Below are positions 18,600-27,418 of a DNA stretch of 64,000 nucleotides, in pieces (the stretch's first letter is position 1; every line of letters starts with the position of its first letter). The stretch covers positions 186,001 to 250,000 of the forward strand of contig NZ_CANLXP010000002.1 of NCBI RefSeq assembly GCF_947495145.1. Direction: 5' to 3'. Source of the DNA: an uncultured Arthrobacter sp. GTDB lineage: Bacteria > Actinomycetota > Actinomycetes > Actinomycetales > Micrococcaceae. Position numbers and translations under genes: made by a program. The notes under the pieces are model-generated. The model was given only the letters and a program-made list of their open reading frames with translations. It had not been told where the DNA came from and did not search any database.

Positions 18600-19220
18600 A
18601 TGACCCTCCGGCTGATCCTCGCTTCCGCATCACCCGCGCGCACCAAGCTCCTCACCGAGGCGGGCATCGCGCACACCGTTACGGTTTCCGACGTCGACGA
18701 GGACGCCGTTACTGCCGCCCGCGGCACCCCGAGCCCCTATGACACTGCCCTCCTGCTGGCCCGGGCGAAGGCGGAGTCCGTTGCCGCGCTGCCGGAGGCG
18801 AGCGGCGCCCTGGTCATCGGCTGCGACTCGGTCTTCGAATTCGAGGGCGAGGCGCACGGGAAACCCTACGAGGCCGACGTCGCGCGGCAGCGCATCAGGC
18901 GCATGTCCGGTTCCTCTGGCACCCTCCACACCGGACACTGGCTCGTGGACACGCGCAACGGCACCGGTCTCGGATCCGCCTCCGGTGCGGTCGCCTCCGC
19001 CGAGGTCCACTTCATGTCGCTGGCCAATGAGGAAATCGACGCTTACATCGCCACCGGCGAGCCGCTGCACTGCGCCGGCTCATTCACCATCGACGGGCGG
19101 GGCGGGGCCTTCATCCGCAAGGTCGACGGCGACCCGCACGCCGTCGTCGGGCTCAGCATTTCCACACTGCGCGAACTGCTCCTGGCAGCCGGAGTCAAGA
19201 TCACCGAGCTGTGGCAGTAA
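18600..19220 (+). CDS. maf: Maf-family nucleoside triphosphate pyrophosphatase
   Basis: A 206-residue house-cleaning enzyme that hydrolyses non-canonical or methylated NTPs to NMP and pyrophosphate. It opens with the signature LILASASPARTKLL and has DVDEDAV, the catalytic-base region VIGCDSVFEFEGEAHGKP and GGAFIRKVDGDPHAVVGLS. The start ATG 18600 is set by the leaderless hexamer; a longer frame reads back into the palindromic element and is not real. Maf between the carboxyltransferase and biotin carboxylase genes matches the mycobacterial order (accD5-accE5-maf-accA3). Confidence 0.93.
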   Translation: MTLRLILASASPARTKLLTEAGIAHTVTVSDVDEDAVTAARGTPSPYDTALLLARAKAESVAALPEASGALVIGCDSVFEFEGEAHGKPYEADVARQRIRRMSGSSGTLHTGHWLVDTRNGTGLGSASGAVASAEVHFMSLANEEIDAYIATGEPLHCAGSFTIDGRGGAFIRKVDGDPHAVVGLSISTLRELLLAAGVKITELWQ

Positions 19221-19227
19221 CGGCCGG

Positions 19228-19246
19228 TTTGTAGCTTCCCTACAAA
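19228..19246. promoter_or_regulatory. inverted repeat TTTGTAG-CTTCC-CTACAAA upstream of accA3
   Basis: Perfect 7-base arms with a 5-base centre, 97 bases before the biotin carboxylase start. It matches the TTGTAG-N5-CTACA repeat upstream of accD at 10801. It could instead be a weak maf terminator, but it lacks a T tract. Confidence 0.5.
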
Positions 19247-19342
19247 TAATTTCTCCCCAACACGGGGAATCGGCATGGTTTATGGGCAGTAGCAACAAAA
19301 CCGCGCTAGGCTCCCAACAGACCAAAAGGAGCCATATAACCC

Positions 19343-21145
19343 ATGAGCGAGTCGATGTCCGCAGCTGCCAACCCCGTCACCAAAGTCCTGATCGCCAACC
19401 GCGGCGAGATCGCAGTTCGTGTGATCCGGGCTGCCCGTGATGAGGGCATCGCGTCGGTCGCCGTCTACGCCGAGCCGGACCGGGACGCGCTGCACGTGCG
19501 CCTGGCCGATGAGGCCTTCGCGCTCGGCGGCAACACCGCCGCGGAGTCCTACCTCGTCATGGACAAGATCCTGGACGCTGCAGCCCGCAGCGGCGCGGAT
19601 GCCATTCACCCGGGCTATGGTTTTCTTTCCGAGAACTCCCAGTTCGCGCAAAAAGTGCTCGACGCCGGACTCACCTGGATCGGCCCCTCCCCTTCAGCGA
19701 TCGCCCAGCTCGGTGACAAGGTACAGGCCCGCCACATTGCCGAGAAGGTAGGCGCCCCACTCGTCCCCGGCACCAAGGACCCCGTCGAATCGACGCAGGA
19801 AGTCCTCGACTTCGCCGACGAGTTCGGCCTCCCGCTGGCCATCAAGGCCGCGTATGGCGGCGGTGGACGCGGCATCAAGGTTGTACGCAACCGCGATGAG
19901 ATCCCCGAGGCCTACGAATCGGCGGTGCGTGAAGCAACCGCCGCATTCGGCCGCGGCGAGTGCTTCGTTGAACGCTTCCTGGACGCGCCCCGCCACGTCG
20001 AGACGCAGTGCCTCGCCGACGCGTTCGGAAACGTCGTCGTTGTCTCCACCCGCGACTGCTCCCTTCAGCGCCGCAACCAGAAACTGGTGGAGGAAGCCCC
20101 CGCCCCGTTCCTCTCCGAGGACCAGAACACGCGGCTGTATGAGGCATCGAAGGCCATCCTGAAGGAAGCCGGCTACCAGGGCGCGGGGACCTGCGAATTC
20201 CTGGTCGGCCAGGACGGCACCATTTCCTTCCTCGAGGTGAACACCCGCCTGCAGGTTGAGCACCCGGTGTCCGAGGAGGTCACCGGGCTGGACCTCGTGC
20301 GCGAACAGTTCCGTCTGGCCCGGGGCGAGGAACTCGGCTACACGGACCCCGAAATCCGCGGCCACTCGTTCGAATTCCGCATCAACGGCGAGGACGCCGG
20401 ACGGGGCTTCATGCCCGCGCCCGGGACAGTTCAGGCCCTGAAGCTGCCCACCGGTCCCGGCATCCGCGTGGATTCCGGCATCGAGGCCGGCGAAACGATC
20501 GGCGGCAACTTCGACTCGATGCTCGCCAAGCTCATCGTCACCGGCGCCACCCGCACCCAGGCTCTGCAACGTGCCCGGCGCGCGCTGGCGGAAATGCAGA
20601 TCGACGGCATGCCCACCGTTCTGCCGTTCCACGCCGCCGTCGTTCATGACCCTGCGTTTGCACCCGAATCCGGAAGCTTTTCGGTGCATACCCGCTGGAT
20701 CGAGACGGAGTTCGCCAACACGATTGCGCCGTGGACTCCTGACGGCGGTGATCTTGCGACGCCAGCCGACGACGCCGACAGCCGCCAGCGCGTGACCGTC
20801 GAAGTAGGCGGCAAACGGCTTGAGGTTGTGCTTCCGGCTTCGCTTGGCGTCGCCAACGGCAAATCTGCTAGCAAAGCGCCCGGGAAGCCGAAAAAGGCCC
20901 GCTCGCGTGCCGGTGCTGCTTCTGCTGCCAGCGGAGACGACCTGACCTCGCCGATGCAGGGCACCATCGTGAAGGTCGCTGTCCAGGACGGCGACGTGGT
21001 CGCCGAAGGCGACCTCATTGTGGTGCTCGAAGCCATGAAGATGGAGCAACCGCTGACGGCCCACAAGTCCGGCGTGCTTTCCGGGTTGACGGCGGCTCCT
21101 GGAGACACGGTGTCGGCCGGCGCGGTCATCGCAGCGATCAGCTAA
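19343..21145 (+). CDS. accA3: acyl-CoA carboxylase alpha subunit: biotin carboxylase + biotin carboxyl carrier
   Basis: This 600-residue subunit carries both the ATP-dependent biotin carboxylase and the carrier domain. Residues about 10-460 show [17 protein letters not shown], the ATP-grasp glycine loop [14 protein letters not shown], the [19 protein letters not shown] stretch and [14 protein letters not shown]. After an alanine/lysine-rich linker comes the BCCP domain with EAMKMEQP, the biotinylated lysine being K566. It should pair with the AccD and AccE proteins encoded at 10944-12859 and be loaded by BirA. AAAAGGAG lies about 12 bases before ATG 19343. Its stop overlaps the convergent gene by four bases. 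Confidence 0.96.
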   Translation: MSESMSAAANPVTKVLIANRGEIAVRVIRAARDEGIASVAVYAEPDRDALHVRLADEAFALGGNTAAESYLVMDKILDAAARSGADAIHPGYGFLSENSQFAQKVLDAGLTWIGPSPSAIAQLGDKVQARHIAEKVGAPLVPGTKDPVESTQEVLDFADEFGLPLAIKAAYGGGGRGIKVVRNRDEIPEAYESAVREATAAFGRGECFVERFLDAPRHVETQCLADAFGNVVVVSTRDCSLQRRNQKLVEEAPAPFLSEDQNTRLYEASKAILKEAGYQGAGTCEFLVGQDGTISFLEVNTRLQVEHPVSEEVTGLDLVREQFRLARGEELGYTDPEIRGHSFEFRINGEDAGRGFMPAPGTVQALKLPTGPGIRVDSGIEAGETIGGNFDSMLAKLIVTGATRTQALQRARRALAEMQIDGMPTVLPFHAAVVHDPAFAPESGSFSVHTRWIETEFANTIAPWTPDGGDLATPADDADSRQRVTVEVGGKRLEVVLPASLGVANGKSASKAPGKPKKARSRAGAASAASGDDLTSPMQGTIVKVAVQDGDVVAEGDLIVVLEAMKMEQPLTAHKSGVLSGLTAAPGDTVSAGAVIAAIS

Positions 21146-22164
21146 CCAGGCTGCGGAGTTCCCAGCGGCGCGGACTCAGCTGCTGCCGTCTGTGCAGACC
21201 CATCCCACCAGTCGAGCGCCCGGGTGGCGTGAAACGTAAGCCACGGCGAGGGCTCCCCTGCCGGTACATCGACCTCGAACCAGACGCGCCCGGGGTGGCG
21301 GCGCTCCTGCAGCCACGTACCGTCCGGACGGCGGGCAGCGCGGATGACCTTGATGGCGTCGGCCAGGCGCGGATCCGGTGCGCCGCCGCCGTGCAGGGTG
21401 GCCGCCCGGAAGTAGTCCACCGCGTTGAGGGCACTGTAGAACCAGCGGAACGGGTAGGCGAAGCGGGTGGCCCAGGCAGCGACCGGGCCGCCGGTGGAGA
21501 GCCGGGTGAGCAGGCGGCGTTCGAGCAGGTACTCCTCGCCTGTGTGTCTGGCCTCGCGCAGCTCAGCTGAGCTGCCGGCAACGGTCTCGTAGTAGAGCAG
21601 GCCCTTCAGGACGTTGAGCGTCGAGTGGAATGACGACCGCTTCGAGCCGTCCACCCACTCGCAGTTCCAGCCGCCGTCGTCCTGCTGGTGGTCCGGAAAC
21701 CAGCCCGCAAGCCGGGAGACGTCGGCACCGAGCCAGGCACCATTGGCCAGCGTGAACGCATTGATGCAGCAGTCGACCTCGCCGTCCCAGTAGGGCAGGT
21801 TGTCGTACTCCCAGCGGCTGTTCTTAGCCAGCAGGTCAGCGGTTCCGGCAAGCACCTGCGCGTCCACGCCCCAGTCCCGCAGGGAGTTCAACGACCACGT
21901 TGTTGCCGTGTACGGTTGCCCTGCGTCGGGAGCGGCCTCGGGGCCCTCGAAGTCGAAGTCCGCCGGGAAGTACGCGCCGCCCTCCCACTGGCCGTCGGGA
22001 TCCTGGAGGGCGAGCAGCCGGGCGCCGTATCCCTCGGCTGCGACACTGGAGCGGGTAGCCTGCCACGCTGTGTCCGGCGCCCCGGCGAGATCACGCTGAA
22101 CCTGCCAGCGAAGCGCCGGATCGGTATCGAGCAGCCAGGCCAGCAATGCCTTGTCCACCTGCAT
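21142..22164 (-). CDS. terpene-cyclase/prenyltransferase-like alpha-toroid protein
   Basis: The 340-residue protein has repeated helices and the [10 protein letters not shown] and [10 protein letters not shown] motifs (QW-type) of the alpha/alpha toroid seen in squalene-hopene cyclases and protein prenyltransferases. It lacks the DXDD acid motif and is about half the length of a squalene cyclase, so cyclase activity is doubtful. Annotated relatives are usually called squalene cyclase-like or prenyltransferase. The start ATG 22164 is supported by a TAGCCT hexamer 7 nt upstream; an ATG at 22200 would add 12 residues. No isoprenoid genes lie nearby. It overlaps accA3 tail to tail. Confidence 0.75.
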   Translation of the reverse strand: MQVDKALLAWLLDTDPALRWQVQRDLAGAPDTAWQATRSSVAAEGYGARLLALQDPDGQWEGGAYFPADFDFEGPEAAPDAGQPYTATTWSLNSLRDWGVDAQVLAGTADLLAKNSRWEYDNLPYWDGEVDCCINAFTLANGAWLGADVSRLAGWFPDHQQDDGGWNCEWVDGSKRSSFHSTLNVLKGLLYYETVAGSSAELREARHTGEEYLLERRLLTRLSTGGPVAAWATRFAYPFRWFYSALNAVDYFRAATLHGGGAPDPRLADAIKVIRAARRPDGTWLQERRHPGRVWFEVDVPAGEPSPWLTFHATRALDWWDGSAQTAAAESAPLGTPQPG

Positions 22165-22171
22165 GCCCGAC

Positions 22172-22177
22172 AGGCTA
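22172..22177 (-). promoter_or_regulatory. -10 hexamer TAGCCT of the toroid-protein gene (leaderless)
   Basis: TAGCCT reads on the minus strand 7 nt before ATG 22164, supporting that start. Confidence 0.5.
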
Positions 22178-22224
22178 CTCCGCTGTGCGCCGGGCGTCAT
22201 CGGCTGGTTGCTTCCGTCGCTGCA

Positions 22225-22860
22225 TCAATCTCCCCCGCCCCGACCGCGGCCCCTGCCCCGGCCCCTGCCGCTGTCGTCATCGTCGTCGTCCTCATCCGCC
22301 GCATCGACGACCACCGTATCCGGGACGGGCTCACCGGAGCCGCTGCCGGAGTTGCTTCCGGAGCTGTCGCCGCCATTTTCCGCTACCGGGGCGGGACCGG
22401 CCGGCTCAGGTGGTTGAGGAGGTTCTGCCGGCGGCTCGGGCGCGTCGGTAACTGTCGGTTCAGGCCCGTCGGTTATTGCCGGCCCAGGTTCCGCCGACGG
22501 CGATGCTACCGGAGCCGCCGGAGCCGCCGGCCCGGCGAGGGGCTGCGGCTGGTCTGCCGGCGCAGGAGCAGCCCCCGACCTCGTCAGCCGGTCAATGAGC
22601 TGCTCAACCCGCTGCAGGATTATCACCGCCCGCTCCCCGCTGATCTTGCCTTCCGCCTGCGCTGTGCGCACTCGTGTAGAGAGCGCGTGGGCTGCCTCGA
22701 CGGCGTCAGAAGTGTCTCCCCGGGCGGTGAGGACGGCGATCTCGTGCACCTCAGACTGCAGCTCTGTGGACACCTCAGTTGCGATCGGAGGCGCCGAGCA
22801 CCCGCTGAACGTCAGCACCGCGGTGACGATCAGGGCGCTGAAACCAGCGCGCAGGATCAC
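22225..22860 (-). CDS. proline-rich lipoprotein beside Ser/Thr kinase
   Basis: The 211-residue protein begins with a signal peptide and lipobox FSGC (C21). A helical stretch of about 90 residues follows (TELQSEVHEIAVLTARGDTSDAVEAAHALS...), then a long Pro/Ala/Glu-rich region and a tail of aspartates and Arg-Gly repeats. The first part may be a small folded domain outside the membrane; the rest is likely disordered. Its ATG overlaps the kinase stop by four bases, so it is coupled to the kinase and could be its extracellular partner or substrate. No family recognised. Confidence 0.75.
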   Translation of the reverse strand: MILRAGFSALIVTAVLTFSGCSAPPIATEVSTELQSEVHEIAVLTARGDTSDAVEAAHALSTRVRTAQAEGKISGERAVIILQRVEQLIDRLTRSGAAPAPADQPQPLAGPAAPAAPVASPSAEPGPAITDGPEPTVTDAPEPPAEPPQPPEPAGPAPVAENGGDSSGSNSGSGSGEPVPDTVVVDAADEDDDDDDSGRGRGRGRGRGGGD

Positions 22861-24209
22861 GGCAGCACGCTCTCATACAGGCTGTCCAGCATGGCGCCCG
22901 TGCTCCCCGGTACGGCGGGCAGCGGAGTCGGCCCCGGCCCTGCGTTGGCATCGAAAACCAGAATCAGAACGGCGAACGTCAACCCCACCAGCACGACGAC
23001 GGCGGCCAGGGCACGGGCGCGCAGCGCCACCTTTCCGGCCACGGTCTTTCCGGTCACGGCCTTTCCAGCCGCCCGGCGGCGGGGCGGCGCCGGGTGGGAG
23101 GCGGCCTCGATCTCGAGGAAGTCGGTCGGGTCGAGCGTGAACTGCCCGGATGGCTGCGCGGCGGCGCGCGTTTGCGCGGGTGGCGGCGGCGAAGCGGCGA
23201 CAGCGCCCCCGGGAGGTGCCGCCGTCATCGTCGTTTGCTCTGTCCCGGCGGGAGCTGACGCGGATCCCAGCGGTGTCGCGGCAGGCGCTCCTGACAAGTC
23301 CAGCGAAGGGGCGGCGACAGCACCCCCGGGAGGTGCCGCCGTCGTCGTCGTTTGCTCTGTCCCGGCGGGTGAGATGGCCGGAGGTTCGGTAACGGTTGGG
23401 GGCAGCGATTCGACGCTGCGGACGACGTCGGCGGCACTGGGCCGCTGGAGCGGATCATCAAGGGTCATACCGGTGAGCAGCTGGTGCCAGTCGGGGCCGA
23501 CAGACTCCGGGATCAGGGGTGGGCGGCTCAGCCTGGCGAGGACACTCTCCAGGCCGGTGCCCGGGTAGGCGGGTTCACCGGTGAGGCACTCGATCAGCAC
23601 CAATCCCAGAGCGTAGATGTCCGTCGGCGTTCCCACCCGGTCTCCGCGCGCCTGTTCGGGACTGAAGTACGTTGCGGTACCGATGAGGCTGCCCGTCGCG
23701 GTGAGCCGGCTGCCCTCGAAGAAGCGGGCGATGCCGAAGTCCGTGAGGAGGAAGCTGAATGAGCCGTCTGCCGCTTCACTGGAGCGGGTGAGCACGTTTG
23801 AGGGCTTGATGTCGCGGTGCACAAGGCCCTGGCGGTGAATGTATTCGAGGGTGCGGGCGATGTCCCAGGCCGCCGTCGTCGTTGTCTCGGCTGAAAGGGG
23901 GCCGTTCCGCAGCACTGCACCGAGGTCCGGCCCGTCGATGTATTCCATGACGAGGTAGGAGGGCTCAAGCCGGGAAGCTTCGGCGTCCATGTCCAGGATC
24001 CGCACCAGGCCCGGATGGTGGAGGGCGGCGAGCTTAGCCGCTGCGGCGGAACCCCGTGCCACGCCCTCGGCGGAACCCGGGCGGAACATCTTCACAGCCA
24101 CGTCGCGGTGCAGGCGGGTGTCGCGCGCGCGATAGATGTCCGCCATGCCGCCGGCACCGACTATGCCGTGGAGGACGTACCGTCCGCTCGCAAGCGATTC
24201 CTGCTTCAT
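22857..24209 (-). CDS. membrane-anchored Ser/Thr protein kinase (PknB-like)
   Basis: The 450-residue kinase has the glycine loop GIVGAGGMADIY, ATP lysine K40, catalytic loop HRDIKPSN (D133), DFG at 157-159 and the activation-segment GTATYFSPEQARGD, so all essential residues are present. The catalytic domain ends near residue 275. Then comes a Pro/Ala/Thr linker holding two near-identical copies of GTEQTT(T/M)TAAPPGGAVAA (about residues 285-340), and one transmembrane helix near 400-420 with a 30-residue outside tail. There are no PASTA repeats, so ligand sensing would need a partner such as the coupled lipoprotein. I chose ATG 24209 (start MKQESLASGRYVLHG), with GGAAGCGGA upstream. Confidence 0.9.
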   Translation of the reverse strand: MKQESLASGRYVLHGIVGAGGMADIYRARDTRLHRDVAVKMFRPGSAEGVARGSAAAAKLAALHHPGLVRILDMDAEASRLEPSYLVMEYIDGPDLGAVLRNGPLSAETTTTAAWDIARTLEYIHRQGLVHRDIKPSNVLTRSSEAADGSFSFLLTDFGIARFFEGSRLTATGSLIGTATYFSPEQARGDRVGTPTDIYALGLVLIECLTGEPAYPGTGLESVLARLSRPPLIPESVGPDWHQLLTGMTLDDPLQRPSAADVVRSVESLPPTVTEPPAISPAGTEQTTTTAAPPGGAVAAPSLDLSGAPAATPLGSASAPAGTEQTTMTAAPPGGAVAASPPPPAQTRAAAQPSGQFTLDPTDFLEIEAASHPAPPRRRAAGKAVTGKTVAGKVALRARALAAVVVLVGLTFAVLILVFDANAGPGPTPLPAVPGSTGAMLDSLYESVLP

Positions 24210-24303
24210 TCGATCCGCTTCCGCCAGTAAAGGTAAGCCTGGTGACCATTCTGGCTGAAAGTACCTGCGGAAAGCTTGGGAAGTTTTCACTTCGGGGGCA
24301 ACG

Positions 24304-24350
24304 CAAAAGGCTCCCGTCCAGCCATTGAGGAACTAAACGGAAGCCTTCTG
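24304..24350 (-). terminator. rho-independent-type terminator of the MHS transporter gene
   Basis: On the minus strand AAGGCTTCCGT pairs with ACGGGAGCCTT around a 24-base loop and is followed by TTTGCG. It lies just after the stop of the transporter gene. Confidence 0.7.
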
Positions 24351-24369
24351 CTTGGGCGCTTCGCTGTTG

Positions 24370-25773
24370 CTAGGCGATGTTGTTCTCGTAGTCGTGGTCC
24401 CGCGTTTCCCGCGAGAGCCACAGGGCGATGAACGTCAGCACCGCGGCGGCGCTCAGGTAGAGGCCCACGAGGAACGTGCTGCCGTCTGCCGCCTGCCACA
24501 AGGCAATCGCCACGAACGACGCCGGCGCCGCCCCGATCACGCTGGACAGGTTGTAGGCCACTGCGGACCCGGTGTAGCGGACGTTGGCGGGGAACAGTTC
24601 GGGCAGGATCGCCGCCATGGGTCCGAACGTCAGCCCCATGAGGGTGAAGCCTAGGATCAGCAGCGCCATGGCACCCACGGTGCCGCCGCCGAAGAGCGGT
24701 ACCCAGGTCAGGCCGAAGAGCGCAATTCCGACCGTCACGGCCAGCAGCATACGACGACGGCCGAACTTCTCCGCCAGCGGACCGGACACGATGGTGAAGA
24801 TTCCGAAGAAGACGACGCCGATGATGAGCATCCAGAGGAAGTCGCCGCGCTCAATCCCGAGACCGGGAACGAATGCGTCGGGGTTGAACGGCCGGCCCGC
24901 CGCTTCGGCTGCTGCTGCGGCCGTCTCGACGTTGGCAGGAGCGGTTCCGAAAGTGAGCGTGAAGGAGGTCATCAGGTAGAACAGCACGTAAGTGGCGAAC
25001 ATGATGAACGTTCCGAGCAGCAGCGGGCGCCACTGCTTGGTGAACACTGCTGCCAGCGGAAGCTTGACGACCTTGCCCTTGTCGAGCACCTGCTGGAAGG
25101 AGTGGCTCTCGATGAGCTTCAGGCGGACGTACAGGCCCACGATGACCAGCACGGCGCTGGCGATGAATGGAACGCGCCAGCCCCAGTCCATGAAGGCTTC
25201 GGGCGAGAGGGTTGCGTTCAGCACAACGAACAGCAGGTTGGCCAGGATGAAGCCGATGGGAGCCCCGAGCTGCGGGAACGTGCCGTAGATGGCGCGCTTG
25301 CCCTTGGGTGCGTTCTCGGTTGCGAGGAGAGCAGCGCCGCTCCACTCACCGCCGAGGGCCAGGCCCTGCAGGAAGCGCAGCAGGACGAGGATTGCCGGGG
25401 CAAGGATGGTCCAGCCGGGTACCTGTGCGGTGGGCAGTACGCCGATGAGGAACGTCGCGATACCCATTGTCAGCAGGGACGCAACGAGCGTTCCCTTGCG
25501 CCCGATCCGGTCGCCGAAGTGGCCGAAAACGATTGACCCGAGGGGACGGGCCACGAAAGCCACACCGAAGACGGCGAATGACTGGAGCAGCGCCGTTGCC
25601 GGGCTCGAGTTCGGGAAGAAGAGAGCCGGGAACACCAGCACCGACGCCGTGGCGTAGATGTAGAAGTCGTAGAACTCGATGGTGGTGCCGATAAGGCTGG
25701 CGAAGATAACGCGACCACGAGAGTTCAACGGCTTTGTTGCCGCCGGCTCCACGGTCGATGAGGACGATGACAT
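24370..25773 (-). CDS. MFS transporter, metabolite:H+ symporter (MHS) type
   Basis: About 467 residues with twelve predicted transmembrane helices. The opening IGTTIEFYDFYIYATASVLVFP and FGHFGDRIGRKGTL (the MFS loop 2-3 signature) are typical of MHS symporters for proline/betaine, shikimate or dicarboxylates. The substrate cannot be told from the sequence. I chose ATG 25773 (MSSSSSTVEP) since homologues begin near there; an ATG at 25950 would add an unlikely leader. The gene is divergent from narK, with a palindrome between them. Confidence 0.85.
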   Translation of the reverse strand: MSSSSSTVEPAATKPLNSRGRVIFASLIGTTIEFYDFYIYATASVLVFPALFFPNSSPATALLQSFAVFGVAFVARPLGSIVFGHFGDRIGRKGTLVASLLTMGIATFLIGVLPTAQVPGWTILAPAILVLLRFLQGLALGGEWSGAALLATENAPKGKRAIYGTFPQLGAPIGFILANLLFVVLNATLSPEAFMDWGWRVPFIASAVLVIVGLYVRLKLIESHSFQQVLDKGKVVKLPLAAVFTKQWRPLLLGTFIMFATYVLFYLMTSFTLTFGTAPANVETAAAAAEAAGRPFNPDAFVPGLGIERGDFLWMLIIGVVFFGIFTIVSGPLAEKFGRRRMLLAVTVGIALFGLTWVPLFGGGTVGAMALLILGFTLMGLTFGPMAAILPELFPANVRYTGSAVAYNLSSVIGAAPASFVAIALWQAADGSTFLVGLYLSAAAVLTFIALWLSRETRDHDYENNIA

Positions 25774-25872
25774 GGATTCTTGCTTTCTCGAAGACGGCCG
25801 TCGGGGAAAACGAAAGCCGGAGTATTTAGTGCCTATCAATCTCAACACCGGAACCGAAGGGTGAGATAACCG

Positions 25873-25887
25873 GTCCACATAGTGGAC
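25873..25887. promoter_or_regulatory. palindrome GTCCAC-ATA-GTGGAC, candidate operator
   Basis: Perfect 6-base arms around ATA, 100 bases upstream of the MHS transporter start in the region shared with narK. The shape suits an IclR- or GntR-type site; no such regulator is encoded nearby. Confidence 0.45.
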
Positions 25888-26031
25888 ACCCCCTGGGAGG
25901 TGACTGTCCCGGTTCACTGGCTCGGGCTCCGGCGGATAGCCGGATGTCACATCCCGTTTACACGCGGCGACCCGAGTCGAAACGCGCCTTTCCTAGTGTG
26001 GCTTTACTGCCCCTCGAATGAAAGGTTCGGC

Positions 26032-27417
26032 ATGAGCGTTGACCGCGCAGTTTCCAGGGATATTTCGACGACGACGGCCGCCGGAGCGCTTGCACACCGT
26101 CCGGGGCGCTGGATCGACAACTGGAACCCCGAGGACCCTCAGCAATGGGATTCCGGCGGCAAGGCGATCGCCCGCCGCAACCTGCAGTGGTCCATCGCGT
26201 GTGAGTTCCTCGGCTTCGTGGTGTGGCAGCTCTGGTCCATCGTGGTCGTCTACCTGCCCGCCGCAGGCTTCAACTTCTCCACGGCGCAGATCTTCTGGCT
26301 CATCTCGATGCCGAGTCTCGTCGGGGCAACCCTGCGCATCCCCTACACGTTCATGGTGCCGCGATTCGGCGGCCGCAACTGGACGATCATCTCGGCGCTC
26401 CTGCTGCTGATCCCGTCGGTTGGCCTTGCGATCGCAGTGAGTAATCCGGACACACCTTTCGGGGTGCTCCTCGGCATCGCGGCGCTTGCGGGATTCGGCG
26501 GCGGCAACTTCGCCAGCTCGATGGCGAACATCACCTTCTTCTATCCGGTCCGTGAGAAGGGCTGGGCGCTGGGACTGAACGCTGCCGGCGGGAACCTTGG
26601 CGCCGCCGTCGCGCAGTTGGTTGTTCCGCTGGTGATTGCAGCCGGTGCAGCCGCGACACTGAACCTGCCGCTGGCCGGCTGGATCTGGGTGCCGCTGATC
26701 CTCGTTGCCGCGTTCGGCGCGTGGAAGTACATGGACAATCTGTCCAGCGCGAAGTCCGACTTGGCCGGCTCCATCGCCGCCCTCCGCGAGCCGCACCTGT
26801 GGGTTATGGCGTTCCTGTATATCGGGACGTTCGGGTCATTCATCGGTTTCTCCGGCGTCTTTCCGAAGCTGATCCTCGATTCCTTTCCGGAGTTCTCCAC
26901 CTTTGCGCTGGGGCCGGCCGCGCTGTCGCTGGCGTTCCTCGGCCCGCTGGTCGGTTCGCTCGCCCGGCCGTACGGCGGACGGCTTGCCGACCGGTGGGGC
27001 GGCGCACGCATCACCATGAGCGCCTTTGCCGTGATGGCGCTGGTTGCCCTCACCGTGGTCTGGACGCTCCCGCTGGGCAACTTCTGGCTGTTCCTCGGCC
27101 TGTTCCTGGTGCTCTTCGGCGCGGCGGGCGCGGGCAACGGCTCCACCTACCGCATGATCCCGGTGATCTTCGCCCTCCGCGGCCGTTCCGAGGGCGCCAT
27201 GAGCACCGGCCGCAAAGCCGCCGCCGCGCTGGGGCTCATCTCCGCGATCGGAGCCTACGGCGGCTTCGTGATTCCGCAGGTGCTGAACGCGTCCAAGGGC
27301 GCGACCGGGACGTACGACGCCGCGTTCTACGGCTTCGTCACGGCCTACGTGCTGATGCTCGCGGTGACCTGGTTCTTCTACCTGCGCCGGAGCCCTTCGT
27401 CGGTGGGGCGCGTCTAG
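26032..27417 (+). CDS. narK: nitrate/nitrite transporter NarK
   Basis: The 461-residue MFS protein has the NarK features: WNPEDPQQWDSGG leader, RIPYTFMVPRFGGRNW, the nitrate-signature glycine-rich helix GFGGGNFASSMANITFFYP and its second-half counterpart GAAGAGNGSTYRMIPVIF. Two conserved arginines lie in the corresponding helices. It should import nitrate for the reductases encoded next to it. GAAAGG precedes ATG 26032. The nitrate reductase GTG follows one base after the stop, so the genes form one operon. Confidence 0.95.
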   Translation: MSVDRAVSRDISTTTAAGALAHRPGRWIDNWNPEDPQQWDSGGKAIARRNLQWSIACEFLGFVVWQLWSIVVVYLPAAGFNFSTAQIFWLISMPSLVGATLRIPYTFMVPRFGGRNWTIISALLLLIPSVGLAIAVSNPDTPFGVLLGIAALAGFGGGNFASSMANITFFYPVREKGWALGLNAAGGNLGAAVAQLVVPLVIAAGAAATLNLPLAGWIWVPLILVAAFGAWKYMDNLSSAKSDLAGSIAALREPHLWVMAFLYIGTFGSFIGFSGVFPKLILDSFPEFSTFALGPAALSLAFLGPLVGSLARPYGGRLADRWGGARITMSAFAVMALVALTVVWTLPLGNFWLFLGLFLVLFGAAGAGNGSTYRMIPVIFALRGRSEGAMSTGRKAAAALGLISAIGAYGGFVIPQVLNASKGATGTYDAAFYGFVTAYVLMLAVTWFFYLRRSPSSVGRV

Positions 27418-27418
27418 C

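Noticed and set aside
23193-23372. Direct repeats as a CRISPR-like or mobile signal
   Set aside because: They are two in-frame copies of one linker block within the kinase gene, a simple coding duplication.
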